Under the pieces are notes generated by a model. That model ran no database searches. It was not told the origin of the DNA and was given only the letters and a program-made list of their open reading frames with translations. The position numbers and the translations under genes were made by a program. DNA of 64,000 nucleotides, taken from positions 25,502,374-25,566,373 of the forward strand of contig OZ024741.1 of assembly GCA_964016885.1 (NCBI GenBank), read 5' to 3'. Shown in pieces: positions 13,645 to 27,968 of this stretch (position 1 is the stretch's first letter; the number at the start of each line of letters is the position of its first letter). This DNA is from Eledone cirrhosa (taxonomy: Eukaryota; Mollusca; Cephalopoda; Octopoda; Eledonidae).

Positions 13645-16600
13645 TGTTGTTTAACCCTTTCATTACCATATTTTTAATAAAAGACACTGTCTATGTTGTT
13701 TAAACCTTTCATTACCAAATTTCTAATAAAAGACACTGTCCATGTTGTTTAACCCTTTCATTACCATATTTCTAATAAAAGACACTGTCTATGTTGTTTA
13801 ACCCTTTCATTACCATATTTCTAATAAAAGACACTGTCTATGTTGTTTAACCCTTTCATTACCATGTTTCTAATAAAAGACACTGTCTATGTTGTTTAAC
13901 CCTTTCATTACCATATTTCTAAGAAAAGACAGTCTATGTTGTTTAACCCTTTCATTATCATATTTCTAATAAAAGACACTGTCTATGTTGTTTAACCCAT
14001 TCATCACCATATTTCTAATAAAAGACACTGTCTATGTTGTTTAACCCTTTCATTACCATATTTCTAATAAAAGACAGTATGTTGTTTAACCCTTTCATTA
14101 TCATATTTCTAATAAAAGACACTGTCTATGTTGTTTAACCCTTTCATTACCATATTTCTAATAAAAGACACTGTCTATGTTGTTTAACCCTTTCATTACC
14201 ATATTTCTAATAAAAGACACTGTCTATGTTGTTTAACCCTTTCATTACCATATTTCTAATAAAAGACACTGTCTATGTTGTTTAACCCTTTCATTACCAT
14301 ATTTCTAATAAAAGACACTGTCTATGTTGTTTAACCCTTTCATTACCATATTTCTAATAAAAGACACTGTCTATGTTGTTTAACCCTTTCATTACCATAT
14401 TTCTAATAAAAGACACTGTCTATGTTGTTTAACCCTTTCATTACCATGTTTCTAATAAAAGACACTGTCTATGTTGTTTAACCCTTTCATTACCATATTT
14501 CTAAGAAAAGACAGTCTATGTTGTTTAACCCTTTCATTATCATATTTCTAATAAAAGACACTGTCTATGTTGTTTAACCCTTTCATTATCATATTTCTAA
14601 TAAAAGACACTGTCTATGTTGTTTAACCCTTTCATTACCATATTTCTAATAAAAGACACTGTCTATGTTGTTTAACCCTTTCATTACCATATTTCTAATA
14701 AAAGACACTGTCCATGTTATTTAACCCTTTCATTACCATATTTCTAATAAAAGACACTGTCTATGTTGTTTAACCCTTTCATTACCATATTTCTAATAAA
14801 AGACAGTATGTTGTTTAACCCTTTCATTATCATATTTCTAATAAAAGACACTGTCTATGTTGTTTAACCCTTTCATTACAATATTTCTAATAAAAGACGC
14901 TGTCTTTTTTAGTTTAACCCTTTCATTACCATATTTCTAACAAAAGACACTGTTTATGTTGTTTAACCCTTTCATTACCATATTTCTAATAAAAGACAGT
15001 ATGTTGTTTAACCCTTTCATTATCATATTTCTAATAAAAGACACTGTCTATGTTGTTTAACCCTTTCGTTTACATATTTCTAATAAAAGACACTGTCTAT
15101 GTTGTTTAACCCTTTCATTACCATATTTCTAATAAAAGACACTGTCTATGTTGTTTAACCCTTTCATTACCATATTTCTAATAAAAGACACTGTCTATGT
15201 TGTTTAACCCATTCATCACCATATTTCTAATAAAAGACACTGTCTATGTTGTTTAACCCTTTCATTACCATATTTCTAAGAAAAGACACTGTCTATGTTG
15301 TTTAACCTTTTCATTACCATATTTCTAATAAAAGACAGTATGTTGTTTAACCCTTTCATTATCATATTTCTAATAAAAGACACTGTCTATGTTGTTTAAC
15401 CCTTTCATTATCATATTTCTAATAAAAGACACTGTCTATGTTGTTTAACCCTTTCATTACCATATTTCTAATAAAAGACACTGTCTATGTTGTTTAACCC
15501 TTTCATTACCATATTTCTAATAAAAGACACTGTCTATGTTGTTTAACCCTTTCATTACCATATTTCTAATAAAAGAAAGTATGTTGTTTAACCCTTTCAT
15601 TATCATATTTCTAATAAAAGACACTGTCTATGTTGTTTAACCCTTTCATTACCATATTTCTAATAAAAGACGCTGTCTATGGTGTTTAACCCTTTCATTA
15701 CCATATTTCTAATAAAAGACACTGTCTATGTTGTTTAACCCTTTCATTACCATATTTCTAATAAAAGACACTGTCTATGTTGTTTAACCCTTTCATTACC
15801 ATATTTCTAATAAAAGACACTGTCTATGTTGTTTAACCCTTTCATTATCATATTTCTAATAAAAGACACTGTCTATGTTGTTTAACCCTTTCATTACCAT
15901 ATTTCTAATAAAAGACGCTGTCTATGTTGTTTAACCCTTTCATTACCATATTTCTAATAAAAGACACTGTCTATGTTGTTTAACCCTTTCATTACCATAT
16001 TTCTAATAAAAGACACTGTCTATGTTGTTTAACCCTTTCATTACCATATTTCTAATAAAAGACACTGTCTATGTTGTTTAACCCTTTCATTATCATATTT
16101 CTAATAAAAGACACTATCTATGTTGTTTAACTTTTCATTACCATATTTCTAATAAAAGACACTGTCTATGTTGTTTAACCCTTTCATTACCATATTTCTA
16201 AGAAAAGACACTGTCTATGTTGTTTAACCCTTTCATTACCATATTTCTAATAAAAGACACTGTCTATGTTGTTTAACCCTTTTATTACCATATTTCTAAT
16301 AAAAGACACTGTCTATGTTGTTTAACCCTTTCATTACCATATTTCTAATAGAAGACACTGTCTATGTTGTTTAACCCTTTCATTATCATATTTCTAATAA
16401 AAGACACTGTCTATGTTGTTTAACCCTTTCATTATCATATTTCTAATAAAAGACGCTGTCTTTTTTAGTTTAACCCTTTCATTACCATCATTACCATATT
16501 TCTAATAAAAGACAGTATGTTGTTTAACCCTTTCATTATCATATTTCTAATAAAAGACACTGTCTATGTTGTTTAACCCTTTCGTTTACATATTTCTAAT

Positions 16601-19600
16601 AAAAGACACTGTCTATGTTGTTTAACCCTTTCATTACCATATTTCTAATAAAAGACACTGTCTATGTTGTTTAACCCTTTCATTACCATATTTCTAATAA
16701 AAGACACTGTCTATGTTGTTTAACCCTTTCATTACCATATTTCTAATAAAAGACACTGTCTATGTTGTTTAACTCTTTCATTACCATATTTCTAATAAAA
16801 CACACCGTCTATGTTGTTTAACCCTTTCATTACCATATTTCTAAGAAAAGACACTGTCTATGTTGTTTAACCCTTTTATTACCATATTTCTAATAAAAGA
16901 CAGTCTATGTTGTTTAACCCTTTCATTACCATATTTCTAATAAAAGACACTGTCTATGTTGTTTAACTCTTTCATTACCATATTTCTAATAAAAGACACC
17001 GTCTATGTTGTTTAACCCTTTCATTATTATATTTCTAATAAAAGACACTGTCTATGTTGTTTAACCCTTTCATTACCATATTTCTAATAGAAGACACTGT
17101 CTATGTTGTTTAACCCTTTCATTATCATATTTCTAATAAAAGACACTGTCTATGTTGTTTAACCCTTTCATTATCATATTTCTAATAAAAGATGCTGTCT
17201 TTTTTAGTTTAACCCTTTCATTACCATATTTCTAACAAAAGACACTGTTTATGTTGTTTAACCCTTTCATTACCATATTTCTAATAAAAGACAGTATGTT
17301 GTTTAACCTTTTCATTATCATATTTCTAATAAAAGACACTGTCTGTGTTGTTTAACCCTTTCATTATCATATTTCTAATAAAAGACACTGTCTATGTTGT
17401 TTAACCCTTTCATTACCATATTTCTAATAAAAGACAGTCTATGTTGTTTAACCCTTTCATTACCATATTTCTAATAAAAGACACTGTCTATGTTGTTTAA
17501 CCCTTTCATTAGCATATTTCTAATAAAAGACACTGTCTATGTTGTTTAACCCTTTCATTACCATATTTCTAATAAAAGACACTGTCTATGTTGTTTAACC
17601 CTTTCATTACCATATTTCTAATAAAAGACACTGTCTATGTTGTTTAACCCTTTCATTACCATATTTCTAATAAAAGACAGTATGTTGTTTAACCCTTTCA
17701 TTATCATATTTCTAATAAAAGACACTGTCTATGTTGTTTAACCCTTTCATTACCATATTTCTAATAAAAGACACTGTCTATGTTGTTTAACCCTTTCATT
17801 ACCATATTTCTAATAAAAGACACTGTCTATGTTGTTTAACCCTTTCATTACCATATTTCTAATAAAAGACACTGTCTATGTTGGTTAACCCTTTTATTAC
17901 CATATTTCTAATAAAAGACACTGTCTATGTTGTTTAACCCTTTCGTTACCATATTTCTAATAGAAGACACTGTCTATGTTTTTTAACCCTTTCATTATCA
18001 TATTTCTAATAAAAGACACTGTCTATGTTGTTTAACCCTTTCATTATCATATTTCTAATGAAAGACGCTGTCTTTTTTAGTTTAACCCTTTCATTACCAT
18101 ATTTCTAACAAAAGACACTGTCTATGTTGTTTAACCCTTTCATTACCATATTTCTAATAAAAGACACTGTCTATGTTGTTTAACCCTATCATTACCATAT
18201 TTCTAATAAAAGACACTGTCTATGTTGTTTAACCCTTTCATTACCATATTTCTAAGAAAAGACACTGTCTATGTTGTTTAACCCTTTTATTACCATATTT
18301 CTAATAAAAGACAGTCTATGTTGTTTAACCCTTTCATTACCATATTTCTAATAAAAGACACTGTCTATGTTGTTTAACCCTTTCATTACCATGTTTCTAA
18401 TAAAAGACACTGTCTATGTTGTTTAACCCTTTCATTACCATATTTCTAAGAAAAGACAGTCTATGTTGTTTAACCCTTTCATTATCATATTTCTAATAAA
18501 AGACACTGTCTATGTTGTTTAACCCTTTCATTATCATATTTCTAATAAAAGACACTGTCTATGTTGTTTAACCCTTTCATTACCATATTTCTAATAAAAG
18601 ACACTGTCTATGTTGTTTAACCCTTTCATTACCATATTTCTAATAAAAGACACTGTCCATGTTATTTAACCCTTTCATTACCATATTTCTAATAAAAGAC
18701 ACTGTCTATGTTGTTTAACCCTTTCATTACCATATTTCTAATAAAAGACAGTATGTTGTTTAACCCTTTCATTATCATTTTTCTAATAAAAGACACTGTC
18801 TATGTTGTTTAACCCTTTCATTACAATATTTCTAATAAAAGACGCTGTCTTTTTTAGTTTAACCCTTTCATTACCATATTTCTAACAAAAGACACTGTTT
18901 ATGTTGTTTAACCCTTTCATTACCATATTTCTAATAAAAGACAGTATGTTGTTTAACCCTTTCATTATCATATTTCTAATAAAAGACACTGTCTATGTTG
19001 TTTAACCCTTTCGTTTACATATTTCTAATAAAAGACACTGTCTATGTTGTTTAACCCTTTCATTACCATATTTCTAATAAAAGACACTGTCTATGTTGTT
19101 TAACCCTTTCATTACCATATTTCTAATAAAAGACACTGTCTATGTTGTTTAACCCATTCATCACCATATTTCTAATAAAAGACACTGTCTATGTTGTTTA
19201 ACCCTTTCATTACCATATTTCTAAGAAAAGACACTGTCTATGTTGTTTAACCTTTTCATTACCATATTTCTAATAAAAGACAGTATGTTGTTTAACCCTT
19301 TCATTATCATATTTCTAATAAAAGACACTGTCTATGTTGTTTAACCCTTTCATTATCATATTTCTAATAAAAGACACTGTCTATGTTGTTTAACCCTTTC
19401 ATTACCATATTTCTAATAAAAGACACTGTCTATGTTGTTTAACCCTTTCATTACCATATTTCTAATAAAAGACACTGTCTATGTTGTTTAACCCTTTCAT
19501 TACCATATTTCTAATAAAAGAAAGTATGTTGTTTAACCCTTTCATTATCATATTTCTAATAAAAGACACTGTCTATGTTGTTTAACCCTTTCATTACCAT

Positions 19601-19869
19601 ATTTCTAATAAAAGACGCTGTCTATGGTGTTTAACCCTTTCATTACCATATTTCTAATAAAAGACACTGTCTATGTTGTTTAACCCTTTCATTACCATAT
19701 TTCTAATAAAAGACACTGTCTATGTTGTTTAACCCTTTCATTACCATATTTCTAATAAAAGACACTGTCTATGTTGTTTAACCCTTTCATTATCATATTT
19801 CTAATAAAAGACACTGTCTATGTTGTTTAACCCTTTCATTACCATATTTCTAATAAAAGACGCTGTCTA
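13645..19869 (+). repeat. 6,225-bp higher-order unit, copy 2
   Basis: This is directly adjacent to copy 1 and has the same order of variant monomers. The match continues a little beyond the unit and stops near 19,895, where TATTTTTAATA of copy 1 is TATTTCTAATA. A change near 16,115 (GACACTATCTATG in copy 2 for GACACTGTCTATG near 9,890) shows that the copies are not perfectly identical. The first 2.3 kb includes a duplicate of the end of copy 1: 12,090-13,670 matches 14,370-15,950 at 2,280 bp, and 3,945 plus 2,280 equals 6,225. Confidence 0.88.
16452..16510 (+). repeat. 59-bp fused monomer, second copy
   Basis: This has the same CATTACCATCATTACC junction as at 10,227-10,285, displaced by 6,225 bp. 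Its presence in both 6,225-bp units and absence from the third partial copy indicates that the deletion predates the duplication giving copies 1 and 2. Confidence 0.85.
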
Positions 19870-22360
19870 TGTTGTTTAACCCTTTCATTACCATATTTCT
19901 AATAAAAGACACTGTCTATGTTGTTTAACCCTTTCATTACCATATTTCTAATAAAAGACACTGTCTATGTTGTTTAACCCTTTCATTACCATATTTCTAA
20001 TAAAAGACACTGTCTATGTTGTTTAACCCTTTCATTATCATATTTCTAATAAAAGACACTGTCTATGTTGTTTAACTTTTCATTACCATATTTCTAATAA
20101 AAGACACTGTCTATGTTGTTTAACCCTTTCATTACCATATTTCTAAGAAAAGACACTGTCTATGTTGTTTAACCCTTTCATTACCATATTTCTAATAAAA
20201 GACACTGTCTATGTTGTTTAACCCTTTTATTACCATATTTCTAATAAAAGACACTGTCTATGTTGTTTAACCCTTTCATTACCATATTTCTAATAGAAGA
20301 CACTGTCTATGTTGTTTAACCCTTTCATTATCATATTTCTAATAAAAGACACTGTCTATGTTGTTTAACCCTTTCATTATCATATTTCTAATAAAAGACG
20401 CTGTCTTTTTTAGTTTAACCCTTTCATTACCATATTTCTAACAAAAGACACTGTTTATGTTGTTTAACCCTTTCATTACCATATTTCTAATAAAAGACAG
20501 TATGTTGTTTAACCCTTTCATTATCATATTTCTAATAAAAGACACTGTCTATGTTGTTTAACCCTTTCGTTTACATATTTCTAATAAAAGACACTGTCTA
20601 TGTTGTTTAACCCTTTCATTACCATATTTCTAATAAAAGACACTGTCTATGTTGTTTAACCCTTTCATTACCATATTTCTAATAAAAGACACTGTCTATG
20701 TTGTTTAACCCTTTCATTACCATATTTCTAATAAAAGACACTGTCTATGTTGTTTAACTCTTTCATTACCATATTTCTAATAAAACACACCGTCTATGTT
20801 GTTTAACCCTTTCATTACCATATTTCTAAGAAAAGACACTGTCTATGTTGTTTAACCCTTTTATTACCATATTTCTAATAAAAGACAGTCTATGTTGTTT
20901 AACCCTTTCATTACCATATTTCTAATAAAAGACACTGTCTATGTTGTTTAACTCTTTCATTACCATATTTCTAATAAAAGACACCGTCTATGTTGTTTAA
21001 CCCTTTCATTATTATATTTCTAATAAAAGACACTGTCTATGTTGTTTAACCCTTTCATTACCATATTTCTAATAGAAGACACTGTCTATGTTGTTTAACC
21101 CTTTCATTATCATATTTCTAATAAAAGACACTGTCTATGTTGTTTAACCCTTTCATTATCATATTTCTAATAAAAGATGCTGTCTTTTTTAGTTTAACCC
21201 TTTCATTACCATATTTCTAACAAAAGACACTGTTTATGTTGTTTAACCCTTTCATTACCATATTTCTAATAAAAGACAGTATGTTGTTTAACCTTTTCAT
21301 TATCATATTTCTAATAAAAGACACTGTCTGTGTTGTTTAACCCTTTCATTATCATATTTCTAATAAAAGACACTGTCTATGTTGTTTAACCCTTTCATTA
21401 CCATATTTCTAATAAAAGACAGTCTATGTTGTTTAACCCTTTCATTACCATATTTCTAATAAAAGACACTGTCTATGTTGTTTAACCCTTTCATTAGCAT
21501 ATTTCTAATAAAAGACACTGTCTATGTTGTTTAACCCTTTCATTACCATATTTCTAATAAAAGACACTGTCTATGTTGTTTAACCCTTTCATTACCATAT
21601 TTCTAATAAAAGACACTGTCTATGTTGTTTAACCCTTTCATTACCATATTTCTAATAAAAGACAGTATGTTGTTTAACCCTTTCATTATCATATTTCTAA
21701 TAAAAGACACTGTCTATGTTGTTTAACCCTTTCATTACCATATTTCTAATAAAAGACACTGTCTATGTTGTTTAACCCTTTCATTACCATATTTCTAATA
21801 AAAGACACTGTCTATGTTGTTTAACCCTTTCATTACCATATTTCTAATAAAAGACACTGTCTATGTTGGTTAACCCTTTTATTACCATATTTCTAATAAA
21901 AGACACTGTCTATGTTGTTTAACCCTTTCGTTACCATATTTCTAATAGAAGACACTGTCTATGTTTTTTAACCCTTTCATTATCATATTTCTAATAAAAG
22001 ACACTGTCTATGTTGTTTAACCCTTTCATTATCATATTTCTAATGAAAGACGCTGTCTTTTTTAGTTTAACCCTTTCATTACCATATTTCTAACAAAAGA
22101 CACTGTCTATGTTGTTTAACCCTTTCATTACCATATTTCTAATAAAAGACACTGTCTATGTTGTTTAACCCTATCATTACCATATTTCTAATAAAAGACA
22201 CTGTCTATGTTGTTTAACCCTTTCATTACCATATTTCTAAGAAAAGACACTGTCTATGTTGTTTAACCCTTTTATTACCATATTTCTAATAAAAGACAGT
22301 CTATGTTGTTTAACCCTTTCATTACCATATTTCTAATAAAAGACACTGTCTATGTTGTTT
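19870..22360 (+). repeat. Partial third copy of the 6,225-bp unit family
   Basis: The stretch matches about 9,700-12,150 of copy 1. AACTTTTC at 20,074 lies 10,170 bp from 9,904, and CACACCG at 20,786 lies 10,210 bp from 10,576. The 40-bp jump is accounted for because this copy keeps a normal T6 unit followed by the CTAACAAAAG unit near 20,400-20,450, while copies 1 and 2 carry the fused unit. The match stops near 22,360, where AACTCTTTC appears instead of a unit with CCATGTTTC. Confidence 0.82.
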
Positions 22361-25300
22361 AACTCTTTCATTACCATATTTCTAATAAAAGACACCGTCT
22401 ATGTTGTTTAACCCTTTCATTACCATATTTCTAAGAAAAGACACTGTCTATGTTGTTTAACCCTTTTATTACCATATTTCTAATAAAAGACAGTCTATGT
22501 TGTTTAACCCTTTCATTACCATATTTCTAATAAAAGACACTGTCTATGTTGTTTAACTCTTTCATTACCATATTTCTAATAAAAGACACCGTCTATGTTG
22601 TTTAACCCTTTCATTATTATATTTCTAATAAAAGACACTGTCTATGTTGTTTAACCCTTTCATTATTATATTTCTAATAGAAGACACTATGTTGTTTAAC
22701 CCTTTCACTACCATATTTCTAATAAAAGACACTGTCTATGTTGTTTAACCCTTTCATTATCATATTTCTAATAAAAGACACTGTCTATGTTGTTTAACTT
22801 TTCATTACCATATTTCTAATAAAAGACACTGTCTATGTTGTTTAACCCTTTCATTACCATATTTCTAATAAAAGACACTGTCTATGTTGTTTAACCCTTT
22901 CATTACCATATTTCTAATAAAAGACACTGTCTATGTTGTTTAACCCTTTCATTACCATATTTCTAATAAAAGACACTGTCTATGTTGTTTAACCCTTTCA
23001 TTACCATATTTCTAATAGAAGACACTGTCTATGTTGTTTAACCCTTTCATTATCATATTTCTGATAAAAGACACTGTCTATGTTGTTTAACCCTTTCATT
23101 ACCATATTTCTAATAAAAGACACTGTCTATGTTGTTTAACCCTTTCATTACCATATTTCTAATAAAAGACACTGTCTATGTTGTTTAACCCTTTCATTAC
23201 CATATTTCTAATAAAAGACACTGTCTATGTTGTTTAACCCTTTCATTATCATATTTCTAATAAAAGACACTGTCTATGTTGTTTAACCCTTTCATTACCA
23301 TATTTCTAATAAAAGACACTGCCTATGTTGTTTAACCCTTTTATTACCATATTTCTAATAAAAGACACTGTCTATGTTGTTTAACCCTTTCGTTACCATA
23401 TTTCTAATAGAAGACACTGTCTATGTTGTTTAACCCTTTCATTACCATATTTCTAATAAAAGACACTGTCTATGTTGTTTAACCCTTTCATTACCATATT
23501 TCTAATAAAAGACACTGTCTATGATGTTTAACCATTTCATTATCATATTTCTAATAAAAGACACTGTCTATGTTGTTTAACCCTTTCATTACCATATTTC
23601 TAATAAAAGACACTGTCTATGTTGTTTAACCCTTTAATTACCATGTTTCTAATAAAAGACACTGTCTATGTTGTTTAACCCTTTCATTACCATATTTCTA
23701 ATAAAAGACACTGTCTATGTTGTTTAACCCTTTTATTACCATATTTCTAATAAAAGACACTGTCTATGTTGTTTAACCCTTTCATTACCATATTTCTAAT
23801 AGAAGACACTGTCTATGTTGTTTAACCCTTTCATTATCATATTTCTAATAAAAGACACTGTCTATGTTGTTTAACCCTTTCATTATCATATTTCTAATAA
23901 AAGACGCTGTCTTTTTTAGTTTAACCCTTTCATTACCATATTTCTAACAAAAGACACTGTTTATGTTGTTTAACCCTTTCATTACCATATTTCTAATAAA
24001 AGACAGTATGTTGTTTAACCCTTTCATTATCATATTTCTAATAAAAGACACTGTCTATGTTGTTTAACCCTTTCGTTTACATATTTCTAATAAAAGACAC
24101 TGTCTATGTTGTTTAACCCTTTCATTACCATATTTCTAATAAAAGACACTGTCTATGTTGTTTAACCCTTTCATTACCATATTTCTAATAAAAGACACTG
24201 TCTATGTTGTTTAACCCATTCATCACCATATTTCTAATAAAAGACACTGTCTATGTTGTTTAACCCTTTCATTACCATATTTCTAATAAAAGACAGTATG
24301 TTGTTTAACCCTTTCATTATCATATTTCTAATAAAAGACACTGTCTATGTTGTTTAACCCTTTCATTACCATATTTCTAATAAAAGACACTGTCTATGTT
24401 GTTTAACCCTTTCATTACCATATTTCTAATAAAAGACACTGTCTATGTTGTTTAACCCTTTCATTACCATATTTCTAATAAAAGACACTGTCTATGTTGT
24501 TTAACCCTTTCATTACCATATTTCTAATAAAAGACACTGTCTATGTTGTTTAACCCTTTCATTACCAAATTTCTAATAAAAGACACTGTCTATGTTGTTT
24601 AACCCTTTCATTACCATATTTCTAATAAAAGACACTGTCTATGTTGTTTAACCCTTTCATTACCATGTTTCTAATAAAAGACACTGTCTATGTTGTTTAA
24701 CCCTTTCATTATCATATTTCTAAGAAAAGACAGTCTATGTTGTTTAACCCTTTCATTATCATATTTCTAATAAAAGACACTGTCTATGTTGTTTAACCCT
24801 TTCATTATCATATTTCTAATAAAAGACACTGTCTATGTTGTTTAACCCTTTCATTACCATATTTCTAATAAAAGACACTGTCTATGTTGTTTAACCCTTT
24901 CATTACCATATTTCTAATAAAAGACACTGTCCATGTTGTTTAACCCTTTCATTACCATATTTCTAATAAAAGACACTGTCTATGTTGTTTAACCCTTTCA
25001 TTACCATATTTCTAATAAAAGACAGTATGTTGTTTAACCCTTTCATTATCATATTTCTAATAAAAGACACTGTCTATGTTGTTTAACCCTTTCATTACAA
25101 TATTTCTAATAAAAGACGCTGTCTTTTTTAGTTTAACCCTTTCATTACCATATTTCTAACAAAAGACACTGTTTATGTTGTTTAACCCTTTCATTACCAT
25201 ATTTCTAATAAAAGACAGTATGTTGTTTAACCCTTTCATTATCATATTTTTAATAAAAGACACTGTCTATGTTGTTTAACCCTTTCGTTTACATATTTCT

Positions 25301-26140
25301 AATAAAAGACACTGTCTATGTTGTTTAACCCTGTCATTACCATATTTCTAATAAAAGACACTGTCTATGTTGTTTAACCCTTTCATTACCATATTTCTAA
25401 TAAAAGACACTGTCTATGTTGTTTAACCCATTCATCACCATATTTCTAATAAAAGACACTGTCTATGTTGTTTAACCTTTTCATTACCATATTTCTAATA
25501 AAAGACAGTATGTTGTTTAACCCTTTCATTATCATATTTCTAATAAAAGACACTGTCTATGTTGTTTAACCCTTTCATTACCATATTTCTAATAAAAGAC
25601 ACTGTCTATGTTGTTTAACCCTTTCATTACCATATTTCTAATAAAAGACACTGTCTATGTTGTTTAACCCTTTCATTACCATATTTCTAATAAAAGACAC
25701 TGTCTATGTTGTTTAACCCTTTCATTACCATATTTCTAATAAAAGACACTGTCTATGTTGTTTAACCCTTTCATTACCATATTTCTAATAAAAGACACTG
25801 TCTATGTTGTTTAACCCTTTCATTACCATATTTCTAAGAAAAGACACTGTCTATGTTGTTTAACCTTTTCATTACCATATTTCTAATAAAAGACAGTATG
25901 TTGTTTAACCCTTTCATTATCATATTTCTAATAAAAGACACTGTCTATGTTGTTTAACCCTTTCATTATCATATTTCCAATAAAAGACACTGTCTATGTT
26001 GTTTAACCCTTTCATTACCATATTTCTAATAAAAGACGCTGTCTATGGTGTTTAACCCTTTCATTACCATATTTCTAATAAAAGACACTGTCTATGTTGT
26101 TTAACCCTTTCATTACCATATTTCTAATAAAAGACACTGT
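22330..26140 (+). repeat. Approx. 3.8-kb block, copy 1 of a 5.64-kb-spaced pair
   Basis: Bar codes match those 5,639 bp to the right: GACACTATG at 22,683/28,322 and TATGATG at 23,521/29,160. From about 24.35 kb the offset becomes 5,635 bp: CCAAATTTC at 24,561/30,196 (counted from ATTACC), CCCTGTCATT at 25,331/30,966 and TGGTG at 26,046/31,681. Blocks begin at about 22,330/27,969 and the match ends at about 26,140/31,775, where CTGTCCATG in copy 1 faces CTGTCTATG. Confidence 0.85.
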
Positions 26141-27340
26141 CCATGTTGTTTAACCCTTTCATTACCATATTTCTAATAAAAGACACTGTCTATGTTGTTT
26201 AACCCTTTCATTACCATATTTCTAATAAAAGACAGTATGTTGTTTAACCCTTTCATTATCATATTTCTAATAAAAGACACTGTCTATGTTGTTTAACCCT
26301 TTCATTACAATATTTCTAATAAAAGACGCTGTCTTTTTTAGTTTAACCCTTTCATTACCATATTTCTAACAAAAGACACTGTTTATGTTGTTTAACCCTT
26401 TCATTACCATATTTCTAATAAAAGACAGTATGTTGTTTAACCCTTTCATTATCATATTTCTAATAAAAGACACTGTCTATGTTGTTTAACCCTTTCGTTT
26501 ACATATTTCTAATAAAAGACACTGTCTATGTTGTTTAACCCTTTCATTACCATATTTCTAATAAAAGACACTGTCTATGTTGTTTAACCCTTTCATTACC
26601 ATATTTCTAATAAAAGACACTGTCTATGTTGTTTAACCCATTCATCACCATATTTCTAATAAAAGACACTGTCTATGTTGTTTAACCCTTTCATTACCAT
26701 ATTTCTAATAAAAGACAGTATGTTGTTTAACCCTTTCATTATCATATTTCTAATAAAAGACACTGTCTATGTTGTTTAACCCTTTCATTACGATATTTCT
26801 AATAAAAGACACTGTCTATGTTGTTTAACCCTTTCATTACCATATTTCTAATAAAAGACACTGTCTATGTTATTTAACCCTTTCATTACCATATTTCTAA
26901 TAAAAGACACTGTCTATATTGTTTAACCCTTTCATTACCATATTTCTAATAAAAGACACTGTCTATGTTGTTTAACCCTTTCATTACCATATTTCTAATA
27001 AAAGACACTGTCTATGTTGTTTAACCCTTTCATTACCATATTTCTAAGAAAAGACACTGTCTATGTTGTTTAACCTTTTCATTACCATATTTCTAATAAA
27101 AGACAGTATGTTGTTTAACCCTTTCATTATCATATTTCTAATAAAAGACACTGTCTATGTTGTTTAACCCTTTCATTATCATATTTCTAATAAAAGACAC
27201 TGTCTATGTTGTTTAACCCTTTCATTACCATATTTCTAATAAAAGACGCTGTCTATGGTGTTTAACCCTTTCATTACCATATTTCTAATAAAAGACACTG
27301 TCTATGTTGTTTAACCCTTTCATTACCATATTTCTAATAA
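24920..27340 (+). repeat. 1,210-bp higher-order repeat, two tandem copies
   Basis: CCATGTTG occurs at 24,931 and 26,141 and TATGGTG (counted at TGGTG) at 26,046 and 27,256, both 1,210 bp apart. Between them the order is the same in each unit: 45-bp unit, ACAATATTTC unit, T6 unit, CTAACAAAAG unit, 45-bp unit, TTTCGTTTAC unit, CCATTCATCACC unit. Scattered differences exist: CCCTGTCATT at 25,331 against CCCTTTCATT in unit 2, and TTTAACCTTTTC near 25,470 against TTTAACCCTTTC. Confidence 0.82.
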
Positions 27341-27968
27341 AAGACACTGTCTATGTTGTTTAACCCTTTCATTACCATATTTCTAATAAAAGACACTGTC
27401 TATGTTGTTTAACCCTTTCATTACTATATTTCTAATAAAAGACACTGTCTATGTTGTTTAACCCTTTCATTACCATATTTCTAATAAAAGACACTGTCTA
27501 TGTTGTTTAACCCTTTCATTACCATATTTCTAAAAGAAGACACTGTCTATGTTGTTTAACCCTTTCATTATCATATTTCTAATAAAAGACGCTGTCTTTT
27601 TTAGTTTAACCCTTTCATTACCATATTTCTAACAAAAGACACTGTTTATGTTGTTTAACCCTTTCATTACCATATTTCTAAGAAAAAATACTGTCTATGT
27701 TGTTTAACCCTTTCATTACCATATTTCTAATAAAAGACACTGTCTATGTTGTTTAACCCTTTCATTACCATATTTCTAATAAAAGACACTGTCTATGTTG
27801 GTTAACCCTTTTATTACCATATTTCTAATAAAAGACACTGTCTATGTTGTTTAACCCTTTCGTTACCATATTTCTAATAGAAGACACTGTCTATGTTTTT
27901 TAACCCTTTCATTATCATATTTCTAATAAAAGACACTGTCTATGTTGTTTAACCCTTTCATTATCATA

